Shown one piece after another: positions 49,589 through 58,242 of a stretch of 64,000 nt of DNA. The stretch is from CAVTZP01 sp963739245 (lineage in GTDB: Bacteria; Chloroflexota; Dehalococcoidia; Dehalococcoidales; BS750m-G39). Made by a program: the position numbers and the translations under genes. How positions within the stretch are numbered: position 1 is the stretch's first letter; every line of letters starts with the position of its first letter. Location of the stretch: NCBI GenBank assembly GCA_963739245.1, contig CAVTZP010000004.1, positions 62,001 to 126,000 on the forward strand. The letters are read 5' to 3'. The notes beneath the pieces were generated by a model. The model searched no databases. It had not been told where the DNA came from and worked only from the letters and a program-made list of their open reading frames with translations.

Positions 49589-51189
49589 ATGGCTATATCT
49601 CAAGAGGCATATAAGATACTTGAATCTATCGTCGGTGCTGAGTATATTTCGACTGACCCGGTAGTTTGCGAAGGCTATCGGGCTGGACCAGGGGGGTATG
49701 AGTGTGGGCTGGGGTATGAGAGAGTGATGACCAAGGTGCCGGGGTGTGTCATTCTGCCCCGCACTACAGAAGAGGTCCAGAAGATAGTCAAGGTTTGTAA
49801 CCGCTATAAAATCCCCTATGTTCCCTATAGCACTGGATGGTATGGTGCCCGTTCTCATCCCCATGTTGCCGACGAGTTGCTTATTGATATGAAAAGGATG
49901 ACTGATTTCGAGATTGACGAGAAGCATCTCTACGCTGTTGTTGGGACGGGTATTATCTACTCGCAGCTCCAGGAAGAGGCGATGAAGAGGGGCATGTATA
50001 TTGTTGTTGGTGGTGGTGGCTCACAGGTGTCAGCCATTGCCAATATGCTAGGTGATGGCTGGTCACCCCTCAGTTACCGAATTGGCCTACCCCACCGGCG
50101 TATACTGGGGACGGAGCTCGTCTTGCCTGATGGGGAGATAGTCCAGATGGGCTCGTTGGCCTTGCAAGATGACCCCTTCTGGGGTGAGGGGTTGGGACCA
50201 GACCTTCGGGGATTGCTGCGTGGTTTTACCGGGCTCAGGGGTTGTCTTGGGATTGTGACCAAAATGGCGATAAAGCTTCTGCCATTCCAACCGGAAAGGC
50301 TTGAGCCATCAGGTATTTCGCCCAACACCACCCTGCAGCTCCCGGAAAAGAGGGTGAAGTGGATTAATTTTGCCATGCCTAGCAGGGATGCCATGAGACA
50401 GGCGATGTATGAGATGGCAAGGGCAGAGATAGGGGCGGGGTTACCAAGGTGCCCCTATTCTGGCGGGCAATTGCCAGGGCAAGGTCAAAGGAGGAGTTCT
50501 GGGAACTCTGGTCAAAAGAGAACGAAGAGACCATCAGCAATTTTCATCTTCTCCGCGTACTTGCTCATCGGGTTTGCCTCTGAGGAGCAGATGGAATACG
50601 AGGAGCGGGTGCTCAATGGATATTATAACCGAGCTTGGGGGAGAGGCTCGCCGCACCCGACCTTCGGATGAGTCCTGGTTTAAGAATGCCGACTCCGCCG
50701 GGATGTGGCTGATGTGCGGCTCGTATGTCTCAGTGGATTACGTTATAGAAACGGTTGAGCATGCTATACCCCACGGGGAGAACTATGCCAAGCTGAAGAG
50801 AAAATTTACCCCGCCGCTTATGCCGGACTATGGCGACCCCGGCTGGTTCCAGAGCCTTTGAACTGGGTCACCAAGGTTACTCCGAGTTCCTTGTCTACTG
50901 GGACCCCGACGAAAATACCGACAAGGTTGACCAGTTCTACCTTGAAACTTCTAAGGAAAACATCAGAAAACGCTTTTATACCGCACTCATTGGTCCGCAC
51001 CAGCCGCTTTATTTGACCGGACCAGCCTATGGACCGAATTACCATAAATGGCTGTTAGCGGTGAAGGATGAGTTTGACCCTAACTTTATCTGTCACCCCC
51101 CCGTTCCCCTAGCCCATGACCAGTTTGTGGAGCGGGCGGAGTGGATGAGGCCAATGAAGGACTGGGAAAGCCCTGAAATTGCACCATAG
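49589..51189 (+). CDS. FAD-binding oxidase, copy 2, broken by several frameshifts
   Basis: Intact in frame from ATG 49589 (SD GAGGAGG) for about 280 residues with the FAD domain: VILPRTTEEVQKIVKVCNR, VVGTGIIYSQLQEEA, GDGWSPLSYRIGLPHRRILG and GLRGCLGIVTKMAIKLL. From about 50436 the frame changes four times, near 50436-50442 (GGGG), about 50575, 50636-50642 (GGGGG) and 50835-50840 (CCCC). The translations rejoin to a normal C-terminal half (KVPLFWRAIARARSKEEFWE, WFKNADSAGMWLMCGSYVS, GYSEFLVYWDPDENTDKVDQ) ending VKDEFDPNFICHPPVPLA. Homopolymer errors are likelier than decay. Same family as copy 1. Confidence 0.78.
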
Positions 51190-51269
51190 TTTTTGCTAAA
51201 ATAGAGAAGTAGAAGAGACCCTGAGAGGATTTTTTTGTTGGATTCGGGTATAATTGGAGAAGGTAGGTT

Positions 51270-51494
51270 ATGGCTAAGGCAAAAATGCTCTGCCCCTTTT
51301 CCGGAGAACTATGTAAGGATTGTCCGGTATATAGAGGCCGGCATTATTACTTGTGTTTCTGCCAGAAATATCGTGGATGTTTGACTAAACCGGGGAAAAT
51401 ACCCCGTATGTTAAGGACAGATTCCAACGGGAAGTTTAAGATGCCGTCTCTTCCCACCGTGGCTAGAGACCCATATATTAATCAGATGCTTTAA
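51270..51494 (+). CDS. Small Cys-rich protein, unknown
   Basis: 74 aa. Six Cys lie within the first 37 residues (MLCPFSGELCKDCPVYRGRH, YLCFCQKYRGC), enough for a zinc or Fe-S site. The C-terminus (SLPTVARDPYINQML) is polar. No signal peptide. GGAGAAGG before the ATG is a good ribosome site. It lies between the FAD oxidase genes and coxG, 29 bases before coxG, so it is probably a small accessory of the molybdenum hydroxylase or oxidase system. Function inferred from position only. Confidence 0.6.
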   Translation: MAKAKMLCPFSGELCKDCPVYRGRHYYLCFCQKYRGCLTKPGKIPRMLRTDSNGKFKMPSLPTVARDPYINQML

Positions 51495-51522
51495 AAACAT
51501 GTAAAAGGAGGCCTAACTTAAA

Positions 51523-51981
51523 ATGCTTATGGAAGGGAAGTTTACCTTGAAAGCACCTATTCAGCAGGTATGGGATTTTCTGCTTGAGCCAGGGACGCTG
51601 GCTTCCTGTATTCCCGGGGCTGAAAAAATGGAACGTATTGATGACAAGACTTATGAAAGCGTAGTTAAACAGAAGGTTGGACCGATAGCAGTAAAGTTTA
51701 AATTCACCACTACCTTAACTGAGATAGACCCACCAAAGCACCTGAAGGCGGTTGGCAGGGGTGCTGACATAACCAAGGCCGGTACCTTTACTCAGGAGAC
51801 CATTGTTAATCTAAAAGAGATCGCCAAGGATGAAGTAGAGGTATCATATAGCTCCAATGTAAGTATATCCGGTCGGCTGGCTACCTTTGGGGAAAGGATA
51901 ATGCGCGCTAAGGCTAAGTCAGTGGGAGAAGAGTTTACCAGGAATCTGCAGGAGAAACTAACGAGTCGAACAGGCAGATAG
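51523..51981 (+). CDS. coxG: CoxG-like SRPBCC protein
   Basis: 152-aa START/SRPBCC-fold protein: KAPIQQVWDFLLEPGTLASC, IPGAEKMERIDDKTYESVV and VKVGPIAVKFKFTTTLTEID-like continuation. CoxG family members accompany molybdenum hydroxylases and have been linked to membrane anchoring or to carrying quinone-like ligands. It starts with ATG CTT ATG, with AAGGAGG eleven bases upstream. First gene of coxG-coxM-coxS-coxL. No C-terminal membrane helix is visible, so it is a short soluble form. Confidence 0.85.
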   Translation: MLMEGKFTLKAPIQQVWDFLLEPGTLASCIPGAEKMERIDDKTYESVVKQKVGPIAVKFKFTTTLTEIDPPKHLKAVGRGADITKAGTFTQETIVNLKEIAKDEVEVSYSSNVSISGRLATFGERIMRAKAKSVGEEFTRNLQEKLTSRTGR

Positions 51982-52005
51982 ACATTTGGAAACGGAGGCT
52001 CAAGA

Positions 52006-52878
52006 ATGATAAAAGACTTTGAATACCTTACCCCCGCGACACTCAAAGAAGCCCTCACTTTGCTGGACAAGTACAAAGACGATTGCAAAGTAATTGCTGG
52101 GGGTCAGTCTCTGCTCGTCCTGATGAGACAGGGGTTGGTTGCCCCCCAGTATCTAGTCGATATTAAGGGCTTATCTGAGCTAAGCTACGTTAAAGAGGCT
52201 AAAGAAGGGCTAAAAATTGGTGCCTTGACCACGCACCGGGCAATAGAGAAATCACCGGTAATCCAGAAGAAGTTTAGCGTACTGGCGGAGATGGAGCGAA
52301 GGCTGGCTTCAATCCAGACCCGCAACTGGGGTAGTATCGGGGGTAATATCTGTCATGGTGACCCGGCAGGAGACCCGGCACCGGTACTAATGGCGCTGAA
52401 CGCTACCCTAACTACAGCCAGCCTCAAGGGCGAAAGAAGTATGGCAATTGAAGATTTCTTCCTGGATTACTTTGAAGTGGCGCTTGAACCTGGCGAACTG
52501 CTTACCGAGATCCAGGTACCGGCTACCCCTCCCCGCACCGGCACTGCCTATACCAAATTCAACGTGATAGAAAGCGACTTGGCTACGGTGGGGGTGGCGG
52601 TGTCAATTACTCTGGGCTCAAGTGATGGTGTTTGCCAGGATGTGAGGATAGCGCTGGGTGCTGCCGCCCCAACCCCGAGACGGGCAAAGCAGGCAGAAGC
52701 AGTGCTAAAGGGTAAAAAGATTACCGATAATCTACTCAAGGAAGCTGGGGATGTGGCTTCTACTGAGGCTGAACCAATATCTGATATCTATGCCTCGGAG
52801 GAGTTCCGCCGGGAGTTGGTGAGGGTTATGGTGGCGCGAGTAGGTAAGGAAGCCTTAACTAGGGCAAAGCCGGCTTAA
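52006..52878 (+). CDS. coxM: Molybdenum hydroxylase FAD subunit (CoxM-like)
   Basis: Medium subunit that transfers electrons from the Fe-S clusters to an acceptor. 290 aa. FAD-binding motifs are CKVIAGGQSLLVLMRQG and NWGSIGGNICHGDPAGDPAP. The C-terminal CO_deh_flav_C domain includes VRIALGAAAPTPRRAKQAE. Order coxM-coxS-coxL is that of xanthine-dehydrogenase-family hydroxylases of the CODH type. Full length and no frameshift. Confidence 0.94.
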   Translation: MIKDFEYLTPATLKEALTLLDKYKDDCKVIAGGQSLLVLMRQGLVAPQYLVDIKGLSELSYVKEAKEGLKIGALTTHRAIEKSPVIQKKFSVLAEMERRLASIQTRNWGSIGGNICHGDPAGDPAPVLMALNATLTTASLKGERSMAIEDFFLDYFEVALEPGELLTEIQVPATPPRTGTAYTKFNVIESDLATVGVAVSITLGSSDGVCQDVRIALGAAAPTPRRAKQAEAVLKGKKITDNLLKEAGDVASTEAEPISDIYASEEFRRELVRVMVARVGKEALTRAKPA

Positions 52879-52895
52879 TACGGAGGTTTGATGGT

Positions 52896-53375
52896 ATGAA
52901 AAAAGAGCTAAAATTGACGGTCAATGGTCAACCTTATGAGGTGTATGTAAAGCCCAAGACATTACTGGTACAGGTTTTGCGAGACCACCTTGGGCTGACC
53001 GGAACCAAGAGGGGCTGCAGTGACAGTTCCTGCGGTGCCTGCACAGTCATGCTTAATGGCATGGCGGTTAAGTCATGCTCAGTATTAGCTATGCAGGCAA
53101 ATGGGGCAGAGGTGCTCACTATTGAGGGTCTGGCTAAAGGAGCTGAGCTGACACCGCTGCAGAAAGCCTTCCTTGACCACGGTGCTTTTCAGTGCGGCTT
53201 CTGTACCTCAGGGATGCTTATGGCATCTACGGCGCTGCTAGCGGAGAACCCCAAGCCCACCAAGGAGCAGATAAAAGAGGGCATTGATGGCAACATCTGC
53301 CGCTGCACCGGCTATAACAGCATTATCCGAGCCGTAACCGCTGTGGTTAAGGGTGAGTATAAGGAGGCGAAATGA
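52896..53375 (+). CDS. coxS: Molybdenum hydroxylase [2Fe-2S] subunit (CoxS-like)
   Basis: Small subunit with two [2Fe-2S] clusters. 159 aa. The plant-type ferredoxin cluster is GCSDSSCGACTVMLNG plus a fourth Cys in VKSCSVLAMQ. The helical-domain cluster is FQCGFCTSGMLMAST with NICRCTGYNSIIRAV. Electron path is molybdenum to these clusters to FAD in CoxM. It overlaps coxL by four bases (ATGA). Confidence 0.96.
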   Translation: MKKELKLTVNGQPYEVYVKPKTLLVQVLRDHLGLTGTKRGCSDSSCGACTVMLNGMAVKSCSVLAMQANGAEVLTIEGLAKGAELTPLQKAFLDHGAFQCGFCTSGMLMASTALLAENPKPTKEQIKEGIDGNICRCTGYNSIIRAVTAVVKGEYKEAK

Positions 53376-55645
53376 GCAAGTATTCAGTAATTGGCACACG
53401 GGTACACCGAGTAGACGGACCGGAAAAGGTAACCGGTAGTGCCAAATATACCTTTGACCTAGTTTTACCTAATATGCTCTACGGGAAAATCCTGAGAAGC
53501 CCTTACCCCCATGCCAAGATTCTGAGCATTGACACCAGCAAGGCGGAAAAGCTAGTCGGGGTGAAGGCAGTAGTCACCGGGAAGGATACCCTGGGCAAGA
53601 AACAGGGCATCTGGCGGCGCTTCCCCGAGCTCTGTGATGAGGAAATCCTATGCCGGGAGAAGGTCCGCTACGTCGGCGACCCGGTGGCGGCGGTAGCCGC
53701 TATTGATGAGGATACTGCCGAGGAGGCGCTTGACTTAATTGATGTTGAATATGAGCTGTTACCAGCGGTATTTGACCCCCTGGAGGCGATTAAGGAAGAC
53801 GCACCTTCGATTCACGAGGGTGTTGAGCTCAATATAAATGTGACCCGTCATATTGAGTGGGGTGATGTTGATGAGGCGTTTAAGAAGTGTGACCACATTC
53901 GTGAGGACCAGTTTAAGTGCTCATCGCAGGCGCACATGTGCATGGAGACTCATGGCGCCGTAGCCAGCTTTGATTATAGCGGTAAGCTCACGGTGTGGAC
54001 TTCAACTCAATCATCGTACTATATCCAGAGGCTACTGGCTGACATGCTTGATTTGAGGGAAGGCGATATAAGGGTAATAAAACCGCCCACCGGAGGCGGC
54101 TTCGGCAGCAAGTTTGAGCTAGACTCCCCCCAGTTCTGTGCCTCTGTGCTGTCCATGAAGTTATGCAAGCCGGTAAAGATAATTCTTAGCCGGGAAGAGG
54201 AGTTCATTGCCACCAAGCGCCGAACCCCGATGTACTACTATGTTAAGCTCGGGGCGAAGAAAGACGGCACCATGCTGGCTAAAGAAGTCCGGGTTGTTAC
54301 CGAGGGCGGTGCCTATACCGGTATGGGGGCTACTGCGCTCTACCTCACCGGTTTCTTTTCCTCATTCCCCTATAAATATCCTAACTACCGCTATGATGGC
54401 TATCGGGTTTATACCAATACCGCACCGACATCAGCCATGCGTGGCTTCGGTGCCCCCCAGTCAACCTTTGTTGGTGAATCTCAGCTGGATATGATGGCGG
54501 AAGACCTGGGGATAGACCCCATCGAAATGAGGCGCAAGAACGGAATGACACCCGATTATGAGGTTCCGGGGCAAGCTTTTATCCAGAGCTGCGGGCTGCA
54601 CCAGTGCTTGGACAAGATTGAGGAGCAGATTAAGGAGCGAGGTAAGCTACCGCCTAACCACGGTATAGGCGTAGCTTCCTATGGCTTTATGTCCGGCGGT
54701 ATCTTTAACTGGTTTGATACCCCTTATGCCTTCTCCGCAGCTTTAATCAGGATAAACATTGATGGCAAGGTTGACCTATTCACCGGAGCCTGTGAAATTG
54801 GTCAAGGCTCTGATACCACACTGAGCATGATTTGTGCCGAAGAGCTAGGGATACGGCTTGAAGATATCAGGATACATTCCGGTGATACCGGTATTTGTCC
54901 TCCTGACCTCGGTTCCTGGGGTAGCCGGGAAACACTGATGAACGGCAATGCCGTCAAGATGGCTGCCGCCGATGCCAAGCGTCAGCTTATGGAATTTGCC
55001 GCCGCCAAGATGGGGGTTAACATTACTTACGACCTGGATATCAAGGACCGTTGGATTCACATTGTCAACCGCCCGGAGAGGGGTGTCTCCTACTTTGACA
55101 TTGTTAAGGAGGCGATAAGAGGTAAGGAGGGCAACGCTATCATCGGTCGGGGGCACTATACCCCCCACCGCAAGGGGATGATATCCCCCGCCTATAGCTT
55201 TGGTGTCCAGGCGGCTGAGGTGGAAGTGGATACCGAGACCGGTAGAGTGAAGTTGGTAAATGTGACCACCGCCCATGAAAGTGGCACGGTAATCAATCCC
55301 GTAGGCATTGAAGGGCAACTGGAGGGGGCAATAATGATGGCCGGAGGCTTTGGCTTCTGTGAAGACCAGCCAATGGATGAGGGCAAGATACTTAATCCAT
55401 CCATTGCCGATTACAAGCTTATCCGTTCCCTGGATATGCCTGAGACCAAGATTTTGGAGATTGATACCTATGAGCCTGAGGGACCGTTTGGTGCCAAGGA
55501 GGCGGGTGAGGGGCTTACCAATCCTACTGCTGGTGCCATAGCCAATGCGGTATATAACGCCGTCGGGGTGAGAATAAACAATTTGCCCATAACCCCGGAG
55601 AAGGTTCTCCGCGCACTAAAGGAGAAGCAGAAACAGAAAAAGTAG
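53372..55645 (+). CDS. Molybdopterin-binding large subunit, xanthine dehydrogenase/CoxL family
   Basis: 757-aa molybdenum subunit. Residues include GGGFGSKFELDSP (Mo-cofactor site) and FGAKEAGEGLTNPTAG with the catalytic Glu. At the active-site loop the sequence is TSAMRGFGAPQ, as in xanthine dehydrogenase and 4-hydroxybenzoyl-CoA reductase, not the AYxCSFR of form I CO dehydrogenase. So CO oxidation is unlikely; hydroxylation of an aromatic or N-heterocyclic compound, or an aldehyde, is more probable. Neighbouring FAD oxidases could act in the same catabolic path. Substrate not predictable by eye. Confidence 0.9.
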   Translation: MSKYSVIGTRVHRVDGPEKVTGSAKYTFDLVLPNMLYGKILRSPYPHAKILSIDTSKAEKLVGVKAVVTGKDTLGKKQGIWRRFPELCDEEILCREKVRYVGDPVAAVAAIDEDTAEEALDLIDVEYELLPAVFDPLEAIKEDAPSIHEGVELNINVTRHIEWGDVDEAFKKCDHIREDQFKCSSQAHMCMETHGAVASFDYSGKLTVWTSTQSSYYIQRLLADMLDLREGDIRVIKPPTGGGFGSKFELDSPQFCASVLSMKLCKPVKIILSREEEFIATKRRTPMYYYVKLGAKKDGTMLAKEVRVVTEGGAYTGMGATALYLTGFFSSFPYKYPNYRYDGYRVYTNTAPTSAMRGFGAPQSTFVGESQLDMMAEDLGIDPIEMRRKNGMTPDYEVPGQAFIQSCGLHQCLDKIEEQIKERGKLPPNHGIGVASYGFMSGGIFNWFDTPYAFSAALIRINIDGKVDLFTGACEIGQGSDTTLSMICAEELGIRLEDIRIHSGDTGICPPDLGSWGSRETLMNGNAVKMAAADAKRQLMEFAAAKMGVNITYDLDIKDRWIHIVNRPERGVSYFDIVKEAIRGKEGNAIIGRGHYTPHRKGMISPAYSFGVQAAEVEVDTETGRVKLVNVTTAHESGTVINPVGIEGQLEGAIMMAGGFGFCEDQPMDEGKILNPSIADYKLIRSLDMPETKILEIDTYEPEGPFGAKEAGEGLTNPTAGAIANAVYNAVGVRINNLPITPEKVLRALKEKQKQKK

Positions 55646-55664
55646 ATTAGACGGGAGGTTAGCT

Positions 55665-55883
55665 ATGAGTTATCACTGCCCAGTGTGTAATAAGGTTTCA
55701 AGCAGTGCTCAAGATTTAGCCCGTCATATGATTGGGCGAGGAGATAAGGTACACAGAGACTGGGTTAACTCTAGGGGGTTTAAGTACTCAGAGTTGCTCG
55801 CCTTGCAATTCAAGTCTTTTGGTGGCGAGGGTTATAAGGCTCTGGCTGAGGTGCTGGAGAAAGAGACCAAAGTAAAAGATTAG
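55665..55883 (+). CDS. Small C2H2-type zinc-finger-like protein (copy 2)
   Basis: 72 aa: MSYHCPVCNKVSSSAQDLAR then HMIGRGDKVHRDWVNSRGF and KYSELLALQF. Paralogue of the protein at 23924-24127 in the histidine operon: the CPxC pair, two spaced His, the W and the YxEL pattern align. A GGAGG ribosome site precedes the ATG, 20 bases after the coxL stop, so it is the last gene of the molybdenum hydroxylase operon. Role unknown; a one-zinc fold is likely. Confidence 0.72.
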   Translation: MSYHCPVCNKVSSSAQDLARHMIGRGDKVHRDWVNSRGFKYSELLALQFKSFGGEGYKALAEVLEKETKVKD

Positions 55884-55902
55884 CTAATCATCGGTAAAAG
55901 AA

Positions 55903-56268
55903 TTATTTGAAGCCGTTAGTGATTTGTGTTACCAGCCCTGTTGAATCGCAGGAGTAAGTGCCCTTACTTTGTGCTGTCTGGAGGTAGTTCGGGTACAACG
56001 GCCTGCCGCCAGGGAAAGCCGACATATTATTGGTTGCTGAGGTAGCTGTCAATGAAAATAGACCATCCTTCGCCATCATGATATCCACGGCTGTCTGGAT
56101 GGTTACCAGCTCGGCCTTTGCCCTCTCTATCTCGGCGGCACCAGTTAGCCCGCTAATATTAGGCAGAACAACGGCACTCAGCGTTCCAATAATACCGATA
56201 ACAATAACCAACCCCATTAGTGTGAAGCCCTTATTGCCGTGGTGGCTCTTTTTCAAAAGTCGCTTCAT
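55903..56268 (-). CDS. Type IV prepilin-like protein
   Basis: About 121 aa from ATG 56268 with GGGGAGGTG upstream; the upstream in-frame extension is not needed. A basic leader (MKRLLKKSHHGNKG) ends in the prepilin peptidase site G/FTLMGLVIVIGIIGTLSAVV, and a 20-residue hydrophobic helix follows. The +5 position of the mature protein is Gly instead of the near-invariant Glu. The globular part (about 80 aa) includes AKAELVTIQTAVDIMMAKDG and one C-terminal Cys. No other pilus genes are in the window. Confidence 0.85.
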   Translation of the reverse strand: MKRLLKKSHHGNKGFTLMGLVIVIGIIGTLSAVVLPNISGLTGAAEIERAKAELVTIQTAVDIMMAKDGLFSLTATSATNNMSAFPGGRPLYPNYLQTAQSKGTYSCDSTGLVTQITNGFK

Positions 56269-56286
56269 AGTTTCACCTCCCCTTTG

Positions 56287-56349
56287 AGCCCAATATAGCA
56301 CTTTGTTACCCATCTAAGCCCAATATAGCACTTTATTACCCATTGTCAA
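56287..56349 (-). promoter_or_regulatory. Pilin promoter with duplicated 27-bp -10 region
   Basis: Two copies (56287-56313 and 56317-56343) of AGCCCAATATAGCACTTT followed by G/ATTACCCAT, 30-bp period, one mismatch. On the minus strand each contains TGCTATATT, an extended -10. The upstream copy has TTGACA (56349-56344) 16 bases before its -10; the second lacks a -35. Two tandem start sites or a paired operator are possible. Confidence 0.6.
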
Positions 56350-56462
56350 CAAAAAAGCTCTGTTATTTAGATATACCAAGGTACTGGTGGTTACTAAAGT
56401 ACTAATAGGCGTGCAGTTTGGCTATCAATGCTTTATAATACGGCTAAATTGTCAAGCTTAAG

Positions 56463-58196
56463 ATGAAAAGAGTCCTATATATACTCGTTTTAGTAGTAAT
56501 CTATTGGTATGTTGCTGGGTTTAGCCTGCTGTTGTCCTCTTCGTCAGGTGTTGTTTACCAGCCAAAGCAAGAGCCGAGGCAGGAGGCAGCATCTAACGAA
56601 GAAATTAGTAGAGTCTTTATCTCCGGAACATCAGCCGGGGATGCCGAAACACTGAACTGGATTCTGGCTGCTGATGCCGCCTCCATGGGCTATGCCGGGC
56701 ATACCGTGGACTCTCTAGCTACCTATGACAATGAGTGGCGCGTTCAGTTGCGGACGGCAGCTAAGGATGTTGAGATAAGTGAAGATGGTCTGGTTTACGC
56801 GGTGACCATCAGGGACGACTTGCGGTGGAGTGATGGCTCTAAGGTTACCGCTGAGGATTATGTCTATACCCTGAAGAACTTGATGTTCTCCGACTGGCTC
56901 AATTACACCTACAAGAGCGACTGGCAGGAAGAGGTTGATGGTAAAACGGTGTTTGTCACCCCGCAGGTGGTTAATGAGACCACCTTTATCATAACTCGCC
57001 AGAGTGTTTACCCGGAGTTCATCTATACGGTGCGCAATCTGATTCCTTACCCCAAATACATTGCCGTCAAATACGAGGGTGATGTCGAAGCCTTTACCCA
57101 GGCTCCGGAATTCAACAATTTGACCTACACCGGGAACCTGGGACCATATAAGTTCAAGGAATGGGTAAGGAATGACAAGTTTGTCGTTGAGCGCAACCCC
57201 GATTACTACCTGGGCAAGGATACCGGGGCTCCCTATTTTGAGCAGTATATCATAAAGCTTTTTGGCACCTCGGCTATAGCCCATGCTGCCCTGGAGGCTA
57301 GGGATATTACCTCCGCCAGCATTGACCCTGACAAGGTAAGCAAGTTCAAGAAGATGGAGGGGATTAACGTCTATACCGTGCCGACTACCGGCTATATGTT
57401 GCTGGCTTATAACTTGAGGGACAACGGTTGGGAAGGGCTTAGAAAGAAAGAGGTAAGGCAAGCCCTGTCCCTGGCAATAAGCAAGGAGCTGATAATAGAA
57501 CAGGTGCTTTATGGCTTTGGCGAGCCTGCCTTCAGCTTCATCCCCAAGGTTTCACCCTGGTATGTGGATGAAGGTGTTGCCCAATACGGGGTAAAGCCCC
57601 TTTTAGATAAAGAGAAGGCTAAGGAGTTGCTGGTTAAGGCAGGCTATGATAAACCAGTAACGCTAACCTTAGTAACTAACGCCGGGAACGATGAACGTGA
57701 GAATGTCGGCTACTTGGTCAAGGAGGAGTTATCAGCGATTGGCATTAATGTGGAACTTAAGTTTGTTCCCTGGGCGACCCTGCTCCGGAAATACCTAATG
57801 AATAAGGCGCCGGACACCGACCAGGAATTGAGGTACAATAATGGTGTCGGGGCGGTAAGTGAGGAGCCCTGGGACCTAATGGTGATGGGCTTCAACACTA
57901 ATCCCCTTTCACCTTCGGGGCAGGATGTCTTTTACTCAACTAAGGGAGGCTTAAACTTCTCGGGTTTTTCCAGTCCCCAGGTTGACGAGCTATTCAAAAG
58001 GATAAAGTCAAAAGAGGCGCTTGACGAAGGGGCGAGGAAGGAATTATATGCTGAGTTATCTCGCCTTATTTCCGAGGAGCAGCCAGTCGATTTCTTGGCT
58101 TTCCAGCTGGCGAACGCTGGTTTCCAGAAGAAGGTCAAGGGGATAGAACCAGGCATAAATATGGGCTACAACTATCACCTGTGGTATTTCGAGTAG
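56463..58196 (+). CDS. ABC transporter substrate-binding protein, family 5 (peptide/nickel type)
   Basis: 577 aa. An N-terminal hydrophobic segment (VLYILVLVVIYWYVAGFSLL) anchors or exports it; there is no lipobox Cys, so it is probably a membrane-anchored or cleaved form. SBP_bac_5 features: ISEDGLVYAVTIRDDLRWSD, VTAEDYVYTLKNLM, RNPDYYLGKDTGAPY and VRQALSLAISKELIIEQVL. First gene of a five-gene operon with two permeases and two ATPases. Substrate (peptide or other oligomer) is not predictable. A TATAAT lies 24 bases before the start. Confidence 0.93.
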   Translation: MKRVLYILVLVVIYWYVAGFSLLLSSSSGVVYQPKQEPRQEAASNEEISRVFISGTSAGDAETLNWILAADAASMGYAGHTVDSLATYDNEWRVQLRTAAKDVEISEDGLVYAVTIRDDLRWSDGSKVTAEDYVYTLKNLMFSDWLNYTYKSDWQEEVDGKTVFVTPQVVNETTFIITRQSVYPEFIYTVRNLIPYPKYIAVKYEGDVEAFTQAPEFNNLTYTGNLGPYKFKEWVRNDKFVVERNPDYYLGKDTGAPYFEQYIIKLFGTSAIAHAALEARDITSASIDPDKVSKFKKMEGINVYTVPTTGYMLLAYNLRDNGWEGLRKKEVRQALSLAISKELIIEQVLYGFGEPAFSFIPKVSPWYVDEGVAQYGVKPLLDKEKAKELLVKAGYDKPVTLTLVTNAGNDERENVGYLVKEELSAIGINVELKFVPWATLLRKYLMNKAPDTDQELRYNNGVGAVSEEPWDLMVMGFNTNPLSPSGQDVFYSTKGGLNFSGFSSPQVDELFKRIKSKEALDEGARKELYAELSRLISEEQPVDFLAFQLANAGFQKKVKGIEPGINMGYNYHLWYFE

Positions 58197-58242
58197 CCTT
58201 TTTATCTCAGTGTTAGCTTCTTGCCGTTCGTAGGTAGAACCA

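Noticed and set aside
53372..55645. Aerobic CO dehydrogenase
   Set aside because: The AYxCSFR motif is missing; the loop reads TSAMRGFG.
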